Source: Curtobacterium pusillum (lineage in GTDB: Bacteria; Actinomycetota; Actinomycetes; Actinomycetales; Microbacteriaceae). From it: DNA of 64,000 nt. Below, one piece after another: positions 43,761-51,786 of the stretch. Positions within the stretch are counted from its first letter, which is position 1, and each line of letters opens with the position of its first letter. The DNA lies in assembly GCF_007673235.1 (NCBI RefSeq), contig NZ_VDZH01000005.1, positions 186,001 to 250,000 on the forward strand, given 5' to 3'. The notes below the pieces were generated by a model. It made no database searches and was not told the origin of the DNA. It worked only from the letters and a program-made list of their open reading frames with translations. Both the position numbers and the translations under genes were made by a program.

Positions 43761-46732
43761 ACGGTCGTCGTCACGCGTGAGCCGCCGTCGGCCGTCCGGC
43801 GCACGGCGATCCGCTCCGGGATCCGCTGCTTCAGTTCCTCGACGTGGCTGACGATCCCGACCTGACGCCCACCGGCCGTCAGTCGTGAAAGCTGACCGAT
43901 GACGTCGTCGAGCGTCTCGGGGTCGAGCGTGCCGAAGCCTTCGTCGACGAACAACGTGCCGAGGGAGACACCGCCGGCCTCGGCCTGCACGACATCGGCG
44001 AGCCCGAGCGCCAGGCACAGCGACACCGTGAACGTCTCACCTCCGGACAGGCTGCGCGGGTCACGGACGGTGTCGGTCGTCTGGTCGTGCACGGCGAGCG
44101 CGAGTCCGGTGCGGCGTGCGCGTGAGCCCGACTCCCGCTCGTCGGAGGTCTCGAGGGTGAACCGGCCGGCGAGCATCGCCCGGAGCCGGTCGTTCGCCGC
44201 CGCCACGACGTCCTCGAAGCGCCGCATGAGCACGTAGGTGCCGAGCGTGATGCCGCTCGGGTTCACCGAGGGCGCCCCCGCCGCGATGTCCGCGAGCCGG
44301 ACCACCGCACGGCTGCGCGCCGAGGTGTCGTCCCGCGCCCGGACAGCGGCGGCGAGGTCGGCGGCGCACTGCTCGGAAGCGGCAGCGCGGTCGCCGGCGG
44401 AGGTCGCGAGTCGGGTCGCGTCGTCCGCTGCGGCCGCGGTCTGCTCGCGCGCGGCACTGGCACCGTCGAGGTCGAGTCGTTCCCGGTCGTCGTCGGCAGC
44501 GGCGACCACGGCGGCGTCGGCGAGCCCCGCATCGACGACCGCACGCTCGCGGTCCGCCTCGGCGACCTCGTCGCGGAGCTGTTCCGCAGACACCCGGTCG
44601 AGCACACCGGTGCGGGCGTCCGCGACGTCGTCGAACTCCTGCTCGGCGAGGACCCGTTCGACGTCGGCCGTCCGGTCGTGCACGGCCTCGGCTGCGGTGG
44701 CGGCGCGGGCGTCTGCCTGTGCCACCGCATCGAGCCGGGCGACGAGGGCGTCGAGCTGCTCGACACCGGACTGCAGGTCGTCGGGGACGTCGTCGAGGTG
44801 CGTGGCGACCCGTGCGACGCCCTGCCGCACGAGTGCGGTGTCTGCCGCCACGCGCTCTCGGTCGGCCGCGACCGATCCGGCGAGGACCGCGCGCTCGGCG
44901 TCGACCTCGTTGCGCTGCCGCTCGAGGGCTCGGGTCTGCTCGTCGTGCGCGGCCCGCTGCTGTTCCAGCGTACGGACCAGCACGGCGGCGTCGTGTGCGG
45001 CCTGCACCCGTGCCGCAGCGGCGGCGGCCAACGCGTCGATCGTGACCGCGTCGGTGTCGCCGAGCGCCTGGACGAGGCGCTCCAGGGCCGCACGTTCGAC
45101 CGCGAGCGTCGCGGCGGCGTCGGACAGGTCCTGCTCGGCACGACGTGCGACGGCACCCGCAGCCTCGATCGCCTCGGTCGTGGGGTGGTCGTCCTGCGGC
45201 GTCGCGACCACCGGGTGTTCGGTCGCGCCGCACACCGGGCACGGGTCCCCCGGGGCCAGCGCGGCGCCGAGCTCTCCGGCGAGCCCGGCGATCCGACGCT
45301 CACGGAGCTGCTGCTCCGCGCGGACCCGATCGAGCGCGGTGGCACCGGCGTCGGTCTTGGCCTGTTCGGCGAGGCGGACCCGGCGGTCCGCCTCGCCGCG
45401 CGCCGTCAGGTCGGCACGCAGCTGGTCGATCCGCTCGACCTCGACCCGAGCGGCCTCGGCTCCGGCGGCGAGTGCTGCGGCGGCGCGGGCGTCCTCGACG
45501 ATCCGGGAGCGTTCGGCGGGGCGGGCCTCGAGCGCGGCGTCGAGTTCGGCGAGCCGCACGACGAGCTGCTCCCCCCGTCCCACCGCGTCGGCGATCGTCC
45601 GACGTCGGCCCGGGAGCGCACGTTCGACGGCGACGAGATGCCGGACCTCGGCGAGGGACTCCGCGGCGGCGGCACGCTCGCGGGCGAGATCCTCCGCTCC
45701 GCTCGTGACGGCGTGCCGAGCGCGGAGTGCCTCGGCGTCGGCAGTCGCCTGGGCCGACCGGGTCCGGGCCGCGTCGAGGCCGTCCGCGACGGCGACGACG
45801 CGGGCGGCCCGCTCGCCGAGTGCCAGACGGGTCCGGGCCGCGTCGACCCGCGGGGCGTGCTGCTCGAGCGCCGCCCGACGCCCGAGGAGCGCCGCCCGCC
45901 GGTCGAGGGCTGCCGCACGTGCGGTGACGGCCTGCTCGTGGGCCGCGGCGGCGGTCGCCGCCGCCGAGGCCGCCGCGCGTGCTGCCTCGGCGGCATCGGC
46001 GACGGAGCGCAGCGCGGCCACCGTCGTCGGGACCTCGGACTCCTCCGGGTCATCGGTGCCCGAGGCCTGGGCGAAGCGGTTCAGGGCGTCCCGCACGCGG
46101 GCGTCGGCGCCGTCGACCTCGGCCTGCACCGCTCGGCGCCGGGCGGCGAGCTCCTCGGCGGTCCGGTCGTAGACCTGCGTGCCGAACAGGGACTGCAGGA
46201 GCTTCCGGCGCTCTTCGCCCGGGGACCGCAGGAAACGTGCGAACTCACCCTGCGGCAGCACCACGGTCTGCAGGAACTGGGCCTTGTCGAGCCCGACGAT
46301 CCGAGCGATCTCGGCACCCACCTCGGGGATGCGGGACGACACCGGTTCGCCCGCGACGTCGGCCGGACCGGCGAGCCGGAACAGCTGCGCCGCTGCCTGC
46401 TGCTTGACCGTGCCGGTCCCCCGCTGCTTGGGGCGGTCGTACTGCGGGGAGCGCCGGACCCGGTAGACGCCGGCACCGGTCTCGAAGACGAGCTCGACGT
46501 ACGGCTCGACCGCGGGGTCGGCGTGCTGGCTGTGCAGCCGGTCGTTGCTGGCGTCGGCACCGGCGAGTCCGCCGTACAGGGCGAACACCACGGCGTCGAT
46601 GATCGTCGACTTGCCGGAGCCCGTCGGCCCCTCGAGCAGGAACACCCCCGATGCAGCGAGCGCGGCGAAGTCGATCGACACGAGCTCCGGGTAGGGCCCG
46701 ATCGCACGGAGTTCGAGACGGTGCAGGTACAT
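43757..46732 (-). CDS. sbcC: Exonuclease subunit SbcC (Rad50-like ATPase)
   Basis: 991 residues. MYLHRLELRAIGPYPELVSI and Walker A LEGPTGSGKST at the N-terminus. Long Ala/Arg/Glu-rich coiled coils flank the zinc hook PCPVCGATEHP near residue 495. The C-terminal half-ATPase has signature SLSGGETFTVSLCLALGLAD and Walker B TLFVDEGFGTLD. With SbcD it degrades hairpins and blocked DNA ends. This is relevant here because the window is full of long palindromes. The start shares one base with the sbcD stop. Confidence 0.95.
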   Translation of the reverse strand: MYLHRLELRAIGPYPELVSIDFAALAASGVFLLEGPTGSGKSTIIDAVVFALYGGLAGADASNDRLHSQHADPAVEPYVELVFETGAGVYRVRRSPQYDRPKQRGTGTVKQQAAAQLFRLAGPADVAGEPVSSRIPEVGAEIARIVGLDKAQFLQTVVLPQGEFARFLRSPGEERRKLLQSLFGTQVYDRTAEELAARRRAVQAEVDGADARVRDALNRFAQASGTDDPEESEVPTTVAALRSVADAAEAARAAASAAATAAAAHEQAVTARAAALDRRAALLGRRAALEQHAPRVDAARTRLALGERAARVVAVADGLDAARTRSAQATADAEALRARHAVTSGAEDLARERAAAAESLAEVRHLVAVERALPGRRRTIADAVGRGEQLVVRLAELDAALEARPAERSRIVEDARAAAALAAGAEAARVEVERIDQLRADLTARGEADRRVRLAEQAKTDAGATALDRVRAEQQLRERRIAGLAGELGAALAPGDPCPVCGATEHPVVATPQDDHPTTEAIEAAGAVARRAEQDLSDAAATLAVERAALERLVQALGDTDAVTIDALAAAAAARVQAAHDAAVLVRTLEQQRAAHDEQTRALERQRNEVDAERAVLAGSVAADRERVAADTALVRQGVARVATHLDDVPDDLQSGVEQLDALVARLDAVAQADARAATAAEAVHDRTADVERVLAEQEFDDVADARTGVLDRVSAEQLRDEVAEADRERAVVDAGLADAAVVAAADDDRERLDLDGASAAREQTAAAADDATRLATSAGDRAAASEQCAADLAAAVRARDDTSARSRAVVRLADIAAGAPSVNPSGITLGTYVLMRRFEDVVAAANDRLRAMLAGRFTLETSDERESGSRARRTGLALAVHDQTTDTVRDPRSLSGGETFTVSLCLALGLADVVQAEAGGVSLGTLFVDEGFGTLDPETLDDVIGQLSRLTAGGRQVGIVSHVEELKQRIPERIAVRRTADGGSRVTTTV

Positions 46733-47895
46733 CAGCGGTCCCCCTCGCGCTGCAGGGCGAGGGCCGCGGCCTCGTACGCCTCGGTCAGGATCGCGCGGTC
46801 GTCGTCGTCCGGCGCCGCACCGGTGGCGAAGGAGACGAAGTCGGCCGCGACCTCGACCGGGTCGGACGTCGCGGTGACGGCACGTGCGGCGGCGCGTTCG
46901 CCGCGGTCGGCCGGCTCGTGGGTGATCGCGAGGGCGAACGGGAAGTGGTCCTTCACCCGCGCGTACATCCGCTCGGGGTGCACGGAGTCGGTCACGGCCA
47001 CGCGGACCCAGGCGTCCGACGCCGACCGGAACGCACCGGACTCGACGTCGTCGATCGTGCCGCGGACGTCGACGAGCCGGCGGGGCACCGGAGCGGGCAC
47101 GAGCTCGACCGTGACCGAACCGGAGGCGTCGAGGTCGACGACCGTCACGGACTTCCGCTGGTTGCGCTCACCGAACGAGAACGCGAGCGGCGACCCGGCG
47201 TACCGGATCCGGTCGCCGTCGCCCACGCGCTGCGGACCGTGCAGGTGCCCGAGCGCCACGTAGTCGACCCCGTCGAACACCGACTCGGCGACCCGGTCGA
47301 CCCCGCCGACGCGGATGTCCTGTTCGCTGTCGCTCGGCTCGGTGCCGCCGACGAAGGCGTGCGCCACGACGACGCTGCGCGTGTCCGGACGCCCGGCGAG
47401 GTCGGTGCGGACGCGGTCCATCGCGGCACCGACGACGGCCTGGTGCGACCGGGCGAGCGGTTCGTCGGGCACGGCGGCGAGGGCGTACCGCGTGAGGTCG
47501 GGGTGGAGGTACGGGATGCCGTAGACGGCCACCGGACCATCGGCGTCGTCGACGAGCACGGGGGTGGCGATGCCGGCGGGTTCGGCGAGGATCCGGACGC
47601 GCGCGCCCATCACCCCGGCGCCGAACCCCAACCGCGCGGCGGAGTCGTGGTTGCCGGGCGTCAGGACCACCGTGGTGGTCTCGGCGAGTCGCTCGAGCGC
47701 GTGGGAGAGCATCCGGACGGCGTCCACCGGCGGGATCGCGCGGTCGTACACGTCCCCCGCGATGACGACGAGGTCGACCGCGCGCGCCCGCACCAGGTCG
47801 ACGAGCCAGTCCAGGAACGCCGCCTGGTGCTCGAGCAGGTCGGCGCCCAGCAGCGTGCGGCCGAGGTGCCAGTCGCCGGTGTGCAGGATGCGCAT
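46732..47895 (-). CDS. sbcD: Exonuclease subunit SbcD (Mre11-like nuclease)
   Basis: 387 residues. The metallophosphoesterase motifs follow in order: GDWHLGR (DxH), VIAGDVYDRA (GDxxD), TPGNHDS (GNHD), VVVAHAFVGG, and LGHLHGPQ (GHxH). It is the nuclease partner of SbcC encoded immediately downstream (TGATG junction). TACCGT 6 bases before ATG suggests a leaderless operon. Confidence 0.95.
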   Translation of the reverse strand: MRILHTGDWHLGRTLLGADLLEHQAAFLDWLVDLVRARAVDLVVIAGDVYDRAIPPVDAVRMLSHALERLAETTTVVLTPGNHDSAARLGFGAGVMGARVRILAEPAGIATPVLVDDADGPVAVYGIPYLHPDLTRYALAAVPDEPLARSHQAVVGAAMDRVRTDLAGRPDTRSVVVAHAFVGGTEPSDSEQDIRVGGVDRVAESVFDGVDYVALGHLHGPQRVGDGDRIRYAGSPLAFSFGERNQRKSVTVVDLDASGSVTVELVPAPVPRRLVDVRGTIDDVESGAFRSASDAWVRVAVTDSVHPERMYARVKDHFPFALAITHEPADRGERAAARAVTATSDPVEVAADFVSFATGAAPDDDDRAILTEAYEAAALALQREGDR

Positions 47896-47901
47896 GCCGC
47901 C

Positions 47902-47907
47902 ACGGTA
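47902..47907 (-). promoter_or_regulatory. Leaderless -10 box of sbcDC
   Basis: TACCGT on the minus strand, 6 bases before the ATG at 47895. Confidence 0.5.
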
Positions 47908-47965
47908 GCGCCGGCCGCGGACATCCCCGGACGCCCCGCGGTCGCCTGTGGAGAACTCGCCGGCG

Positions 47966-49123
47966 TCAGCCGCAGCTGAGGTTCGTACCGATGAGCGCGG
48001 TCTGGATGCGTGCCGTCGCGGTGCTCGTCGACACCCAGTTCCCGAGGTAGTTGACCCGGAGCGTGACGGTGTACGCCTGCCCGAGCGGGAGCAGTCCGGA
48101 ACCGACCACCCGCACCGGTGTCGTCGTGCCGGTCGCGAGTACGGTCGTGCCGTTCATCACCGAGAACGACGTCGCCGCCGGTCCCCCGTACGCGAACGCG
48201 ATGTTCACGGAGCCGTCGCCGTTCGGCGAGCACACGAGCGTGGTCGCCTCCGGCACCGTCAGGGCACCGAAGGACAGCGCGGTGGTCGTCGTCCTGGACC
48301 ACGGCGCTGCGACGGCCTGTGCGGGGAGGAGCACACCGGCGACGACGAGCGCGGCGGCCGCCGCGCCGAACCGGCGGACCCGCCGTGCGCGTCGCTCCCG
48401 TCGACGTGCGGCGCGGCGGCTGGCGGGTTCGGGGTCGTGGACGGTGGGAGCGACGGACTGGAGGCGCGTGGCGGCGCCGTCCCGCGCCTCCAGGCCGTCA
48501 TCGGTACCGTCCGCACCCTCGTCACCCTCGTCACCGTCGGTGCCGTCGGTGCCGTCGGTGCCGTCGGCCGCGACGAGTCGCCGCAGCGACCCGTCGATCG
48601 TGCACAGGGCGAGCACCGCGAACAGCCCGAGCGCGAGCATGCCGGTCTTGGCCCACTCGCCCTGCCGGATCCACAGGACCGGCGCCCCGACGAACGGCAC
48701 GCGCAGGAACGCGACCCCGTGCACGGCGGACTGCTCGATCGGTGTCGAGTCCTGCTGCGGGTTGGCGTCGCCCTTCGTGATCAGGGTGCCGCGGGGGCCG
48801 TCCTCGACGTAGCGGTGCATGCGCAGGTGCCCGGGCTGGTCCGGGTCGTCGGCGAGCAGGATCTTGCCCGTCTTGACCTCGCCGGCCGAGACCGGACGCG
48901 AGACGACCACGTCGCCCGGGGTGAGCCGCGGCTCCATCGACCCGGTCATCACCGTCGTCGGCTGCCAGCCGATGACGGCGGGCGCGGCGGCCCAGAGCGC
49001 GAGCCCGAGCAGGGTCGCGACGACCCCGCGGGCGAGCGTGGCGACGACGACGCGCCCCCAGTCGACGGCGTCGCGGAGCACGTCGTGCGGTGTGGGACCA
49101 CCGTGCACTTCGATGCTGACCAT
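47966..49123 (-). CDS. ER-type (SipW-like) signal peptidase I with extra C-terminal exported domain
   Basis: 385 residues. First span ~25-50; the catalytic Ser62 in VMTGSMEPRLTPGD is paired with His103 in LRMHRYVED (Ser-His dyad of the ER/SipW type). KGDANPQQDSTPI and the second span (MLALGLFAVLALCTI) complete the peptidase. Unlike ordinary SipW, it goes on for ~190 residues. These are an acidic DGTDGTDGTDGDEGDEG repeat, a palindromic-element peptide (GLEARDGAATRLQSV), a basic stretch, a third span ending AQAVAAPW and an external beta-rich domain with one Cys pair. It lies 98 bases downstream of its likely substrate gene. Confidence 0.82.
   Translation of the reverse strand: MVSIEVHGGPTPHDVLRDAVDWGRVVVATLARGVVATLLGLALWAAAPAVIGWQPTTVMTGSMEPRLTPGDVVVSRPVSAGEVKTGKILLADDPDQPGHLRMHRYVEDGPRGTLITKGDANPQQDSTPIEQSAVHGVAFLRVPFVGAPVLWIRQGEWAKTGMLALGLFAVLALCTIDGSLRRLVAADGTDGTDGTDGDEGDEGADGTDDGLEARDGAATRLQSVAPTVHDPEPASRRAARRRERRARRVRRFGAAAAALVVAGVLLPAQAVAAPWSRTTTTALSFGALTVPEATTLVCSPNGDGSVNIAFAYGGPAATSFSVMNGTTVLATGTTTPVRVVGSGLLPLGQAYTVTLRVNYLGNWVSTSTATARIQTALIGTNLSCG
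48452..48499. repeat. GGAGGCGCG-family palindrome inside the signal peptidase gene
   Basis: 17-base arms 48452-48468 and 48483-48499 match at 16 positions. It is translated in frame as DGLEARDGAATRLQSV in the linker of the signal peptidase. Confidence 0.75.
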
Positions 49124-49221
49124 GACTGCCTTCGACCGGGGGCGCGTTGACGGAGGGTGACGGACGGGACCGCGTCGGGCCCGGTCCCGGACGTCACCAG
49201 CGAGCGGGGACGGACCCCGGC

Positions 49222-49821
49222 TCAGCTGTTCTGGGCCTCCCAGGTGAGGCCGATCGACGCGGTGCCGCCCTGCACCGTGTTCGGCGCGGTGCTCGAGACC
49301 GTGTAGGTGAAGCGGTAGACGCGCGACTCGGACGCGGAGCCGGTCGGGGCCCACGTGCCGAGGCCGGTCGCGAAGTTGGTCGAGCCGGTGCCGAACGCGG
49401 CGAGCGTGCCGTTGTAGAGCGTGCCGCTGGTCGACGCCGGCGTGAAGCCCGTGCACGAGCCGAAGCCGCCGCCGGTGCCCTGCTCGACCTGCAGGTTGAT
49501 GTTGCCGGCGAGGTTGTTCGTGGTGGCGGGGTTCGTGCCGTACAGCTTCACCGTCGAGGCGAGCGACCCGGTCGAGGTGACGGTGATGCAGTTCGCGCCG
49601 GTCGAACCGGGCTTGAGGCCCGTCGCGGTGAACAGCGCCGTGTTGTTGTCGTCGTCGGTCAGGGCGACGCTGCCGGCCGTCCAGTTGCTCGTCGGGTTCA
49701 CGGTGGTGGCCGAGAACGCCGAGTACGACGCGGTCGAGACGACGACACCCGAGGCCACGAGTGCGGCGGGGATGGCGATCCAGGCGGCGAGACGAGCGGC
49801 GCGAGGGGTGACACGGGACAT
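49222..49821 (-). CDS. Secreted SipW-dependent (TasA/CalY-like) surface protein
   Basis: 199 residues. A long signal (AAWIAIPAALVASGVVVSTASYSAFSATT) ends with the AxxSAFSATT pattern of SipW-type substrates. The mature part is Thr/Ser/Asn/Gly-rich and beta-rich (TSNWTAGSVALTDDDNNTAL, LKPGSTGANCITVT), with two Cys. This matches camelysin/TasA-like fibre or envelope proteins. The adjacent signal peptidase is the likely processing enzyme. Upstream lies a cluster of GTGGTTGG repeats that may control it. Confidence 0.75.
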   Translation of the reverse strand: MSRVTPRAARLAAWIAIPAALVASGVVVSTASYSAFSATTVNPTSNWTAGSVALTDDDNNTALFTATGLKPGSTGANCITVTSTGSLASTVKLYGTNPATTNNLAGNINLQVEQGTGGGFGSCTGFTPASTSGTLYNGTLAAFGTGSTNFATGLGTWAPTGSASESRVYRFTYTVSSTAPNTVQGGTASIGLTWEAQNS

Positions 49822-49857
49822 GACGGAGCTCCTGATCCATGGTGCGCCGGGCCCGCG

Positions 49858-49921
49858 GTGGTTGGCCGCGCTTCGACGCTGTGGTTGGTACCGCGTCGTG
49901 GTTGTTCGACGCAGTGGTTGG
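49858..49921. promoter_or_regulatory. Four GTGGTTGG repeats upstream of the TasA-like gene
   Basis: GTGGTTG(G/T) at 49858-49865, 49881-49888, 49898-49905 and 49914-49921, spaced 23, 17 and 16 bases. They lie in the 267-base gap between the secreted-protein gene and the divergent MarR pair. Regulator-binding array or degenerate tandem repeat. Confidence 0.45.
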
Positions 49922-50088
49922 TACGACGATCAAGTTACTTGGAGGCCGTGCGGCTCACAAGGGAAGCTACGCCCCCACTGCTGGGGGTAGTTCGACGAGT
50001 GAGATACTTGTTCAATGAGCAGCACGACGGCGCACCAGTGCCGTCCCCACGATCGCGCAGGCGATCACGCACCCGAGAGAGCCGCCCG

Positions 50089-50667
50089 ATGACGGACACC
50101 GTCCCCGCACTCGCGCACCCGCTGGACACCGCACAGCTCCCCCCTGCGCCGGTGTCACCCGTCGTGAGCGTGCCCGAGACCACGCCGGGCACCGACCTGG
50201 CGAAGCTCATGACCGCGTTCCGCGTGCTCCAGATGCAGCACGCCCGGGTGCTCCACCACGAGAGCTCCAGCCGTGGTCTGAACGCCACCGATGCCCGGTT
50301 CGTGTTCTTCCTCGCGGCAGCGGACGGCGAGGGCGTCACCCCGAAGCAGGCCGGCGAGTACCTCGAGCTCACCACCGGCGCGATGACCTCGCTGATCGAC
50401 CGGCTCGAGAAGCGCGCCCACATCGAGCGCCGACCGAACCCGAACGACCGCCGCAGCATCCTCATCCACCTCACCCCGTCCGGGGCCGAGGTCGCGAAGC
50501 AGATCGGCGCCGTCTACACGTCGGCGTTCCGCGACGTGATCGCCCCCGGGGACCGTGACCGGCTCGCCGAGGCGTTCGACCGACTCGGGGTGGCGCTCGA
50601 CCACCACTCGCGCACGGTCACCGCGCCGCGGGACGGGTCCGCGCCACGGGTCGGGTCCGCCTCGTGA
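50089..50667 (+). CDS. MarR-family regulator, first of a coupled pair
   Basis: 192 residues from ATG at 50089; the open frame further upstream is not gene-like. A ~40-residue Pro/Val-rich N-terminal tail, then LMTAFRVLQMQHARVLHHES. Recognition region GVTPKQAGEYLELTTGAMTS and wing HIERRPNPNDRRSILIHLTP. The second gene overlaps by GTGA and encodes a close paralogue. Divergent from the TasA-like gene, so it is a candidate regulator of that gene. Confidence 0.9.
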   Translation: MTDTVPALAHPLDTAQLPPAPVSPVVSVPETTPGTDLAKLMTAFRVLQMQHARVLHHESSSRGLNATDARFVFFLAAADGEGVTPKQAGEYLELTTGAMTSLIDRLEKRAHIERRPNPNDRRSILIHLTPSGAEVAKQIGAVYTSAFRDVIAPGDRDRLAEAFDRLGVALDHHSRTVTAPRDGSAPRVGSAS

Positions 50668-51197
50668 CCGCGGTGCTGCCGGACGACCCCACCGCGCCCG
50701 GTGCCGCCGCCGTCCCCGCCGGGTCGTCGTCGCCCGTGTCACCCGTGTCCGGGGCGGCACCGGAGACCGACCTCGACCGCGTGCTCGAGGTCTACCGGCG
50801 CCTGCAGATCCACCACGCCCGACTCGTGAACGTCGAGGCGTCGCGGCGCGGGCTCGGGCTCACCGACCTCCGCTTCCTGTTCTCGCTCGCCGCGCGCCCG
50901 GGCGGCAGCGTCCTGCCGAAGGAGGCCACCGCGTACCTCGGCCTCTCCACCGGTGCGATGACCTCGCTCATCGACCGGCTCGAGCAGCGCGACCTCGTCC
51001 GGCGAATCCCCAACCCGAACGACCGGCGGAGCGTCGAGGTGGTCATCCTCGACGCGGGCACCCGCACCGTCGACGAGGTCAAGGACGTCTACCGCGAGGC
51101 CTTCACCACCGCGATCCCGGCGGACCGGATGGGCACGCTCGCGACCCTGCTCGAGGCGTTCGACGCCGAGCTCGCGGCACACGGTGCCCGCGCGTAG
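50664..51197 (+). CDS. MarR-family regulator, second of a coupled pair
   Basis: 177 residues from GTG overlapping the first gene's stop. Same layout as its neighbour: disordered N-terminal tail, VLEVYRRLQIHHARLVNVEA, KEATAYLGLSTGAMTSLIDR, RIPNPNDRRSVEVVILDAG. The shared STGAMTSLIDRLE and NPNDRRS segments show a tandem duplication. Coupled translation makes equal amounts likely, and a heterodimer is possible. Confidence 0.9.
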   Translation: MTAVLPDDPTAPGAAAVPAGSSSPVSPVSGAAPETDLDRVLEVYRRLQIHHARLVNVEASRRGLGLTDLRFLFSLAARPGGSVLPKEATAYLGLSTGAMTSLIDRLEQRDLVRRIPNPNDRRSVEVVILDAGTRTVDEVKDVYREAFTTAIPADRMGTLATLLEAFDAELAAHGARA

Positions 51198-51200
51198 CGT
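51195..51200 (+). promoter_or_regulatory. Leaderless -10 box of the DinB-like gene
   Basis: TAGCGT, 7 bases before the ATG at 51208; it overlaps the upstream MarR stop. Confidence 0.5.
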
Positions 51201-51207
51201 GGCCCGC

Positions 51208-51717
51208 ATGACCCCCTCAGAACTCCTCATCGAAGCGTTCTCGCGCATCCCGTCGACCGTCGAACGGGCCGTCGACGGGCTGTCGGAGGACCAGCTGGCC
51301 GCACGTCCGGCCGCCGGTGCGAACACGCTCGCCTGGCTCGCGTGGCACATCGCGCGCGGGCAGGACGCCCAGGTCGCGGACCTCGCGGGCAGCGAGCAGG
51401 TGTGGACCGCGGACGGCTGGGTGGAGCGGTTCGGGCTGCCGTTCCCCGCCGAGGCGCTCGGGTACGGCATGTCCCGTGACGACGTCGGGCGCGTGCGTGC
51501 CTCGGCCGATCTGCTGGTCGGGTACCTCCGTGCCGTGCACGAGCGGACCGTCGCCTACGTGCGGACGCTCTCGCCGGAGGACTTCGACCCCGTGGTCGAC
51601 GACGCGTGGGACCCGCCCGTCACGCGGGGCGCGCGGCTCGTGAGCATCCTCGACGACTGCACGCAGCACGCGGGGCAGACCGGGTACGTGCGCGGGTTGC
51701 TCTTCTTCAACCGCTGA
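51208..51717 (+). CDS. DinB/mycothiol-transferase-like protein (DUF664 type)
   Basis: 169 residues, four-helix-bundle DinB fold. Metal-binding His candidates are in LAWLAWHIARGQD and LDDCTQHAGQTGYVRG, the two conserved DinB positions, with the third less clear. Actinobacterial members are often mycothiol- or bacillithiol-dependent transferases that detoxify electrophiles. N-terminus MTPSELLIEAFSRIPSTVER. Ends just before a 40-base perfect palindrome. Confidence 0.85.
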   Translation: MTPSELLIEAFSRIPSTVERAVDGLSEDQLAARPAAGANTLAWLAWHIARGQDAQVADLAGSEQVWTADGWVERFGLPFPAEALGYGMSRDDVGRVRASADLLVGYLRAVHERTVAYVRTLSPEDFDPVVDDAWDPPVTRGARLVSILDDCTQHAGQTGYVRGLLFFNR

Positions 51718-51730
51718 CGCGGTCCGGACG

Positions 51731-51770
51731 GACGGGAGGCACGGTGCCAGCTGGCACCGTGCCTCCCGTC
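51731..51770. terminator. Perfect 40-base palindrome (GGAGGCACG family), bidirectional terminator
   Basis: Arms 51731-51750 and 51751-51770 are exact 20-base reverse complements with no spacer; pairing can resume outside a one-base bulge (51725-51729 with 51771-51775). It lies between convergent DinB and helicase genes. Confidence 0.8.
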
Positions 51771-51786
51771 GTCCGTCTGCTCGCGA

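Noticed and set aside
44238-46172. 644-codon open frame of Ser/Ala/Arg inside sbcC on the opposite strand
   Set aside because: Low-complexity shadow of the coiled-coil codons of SbcC.
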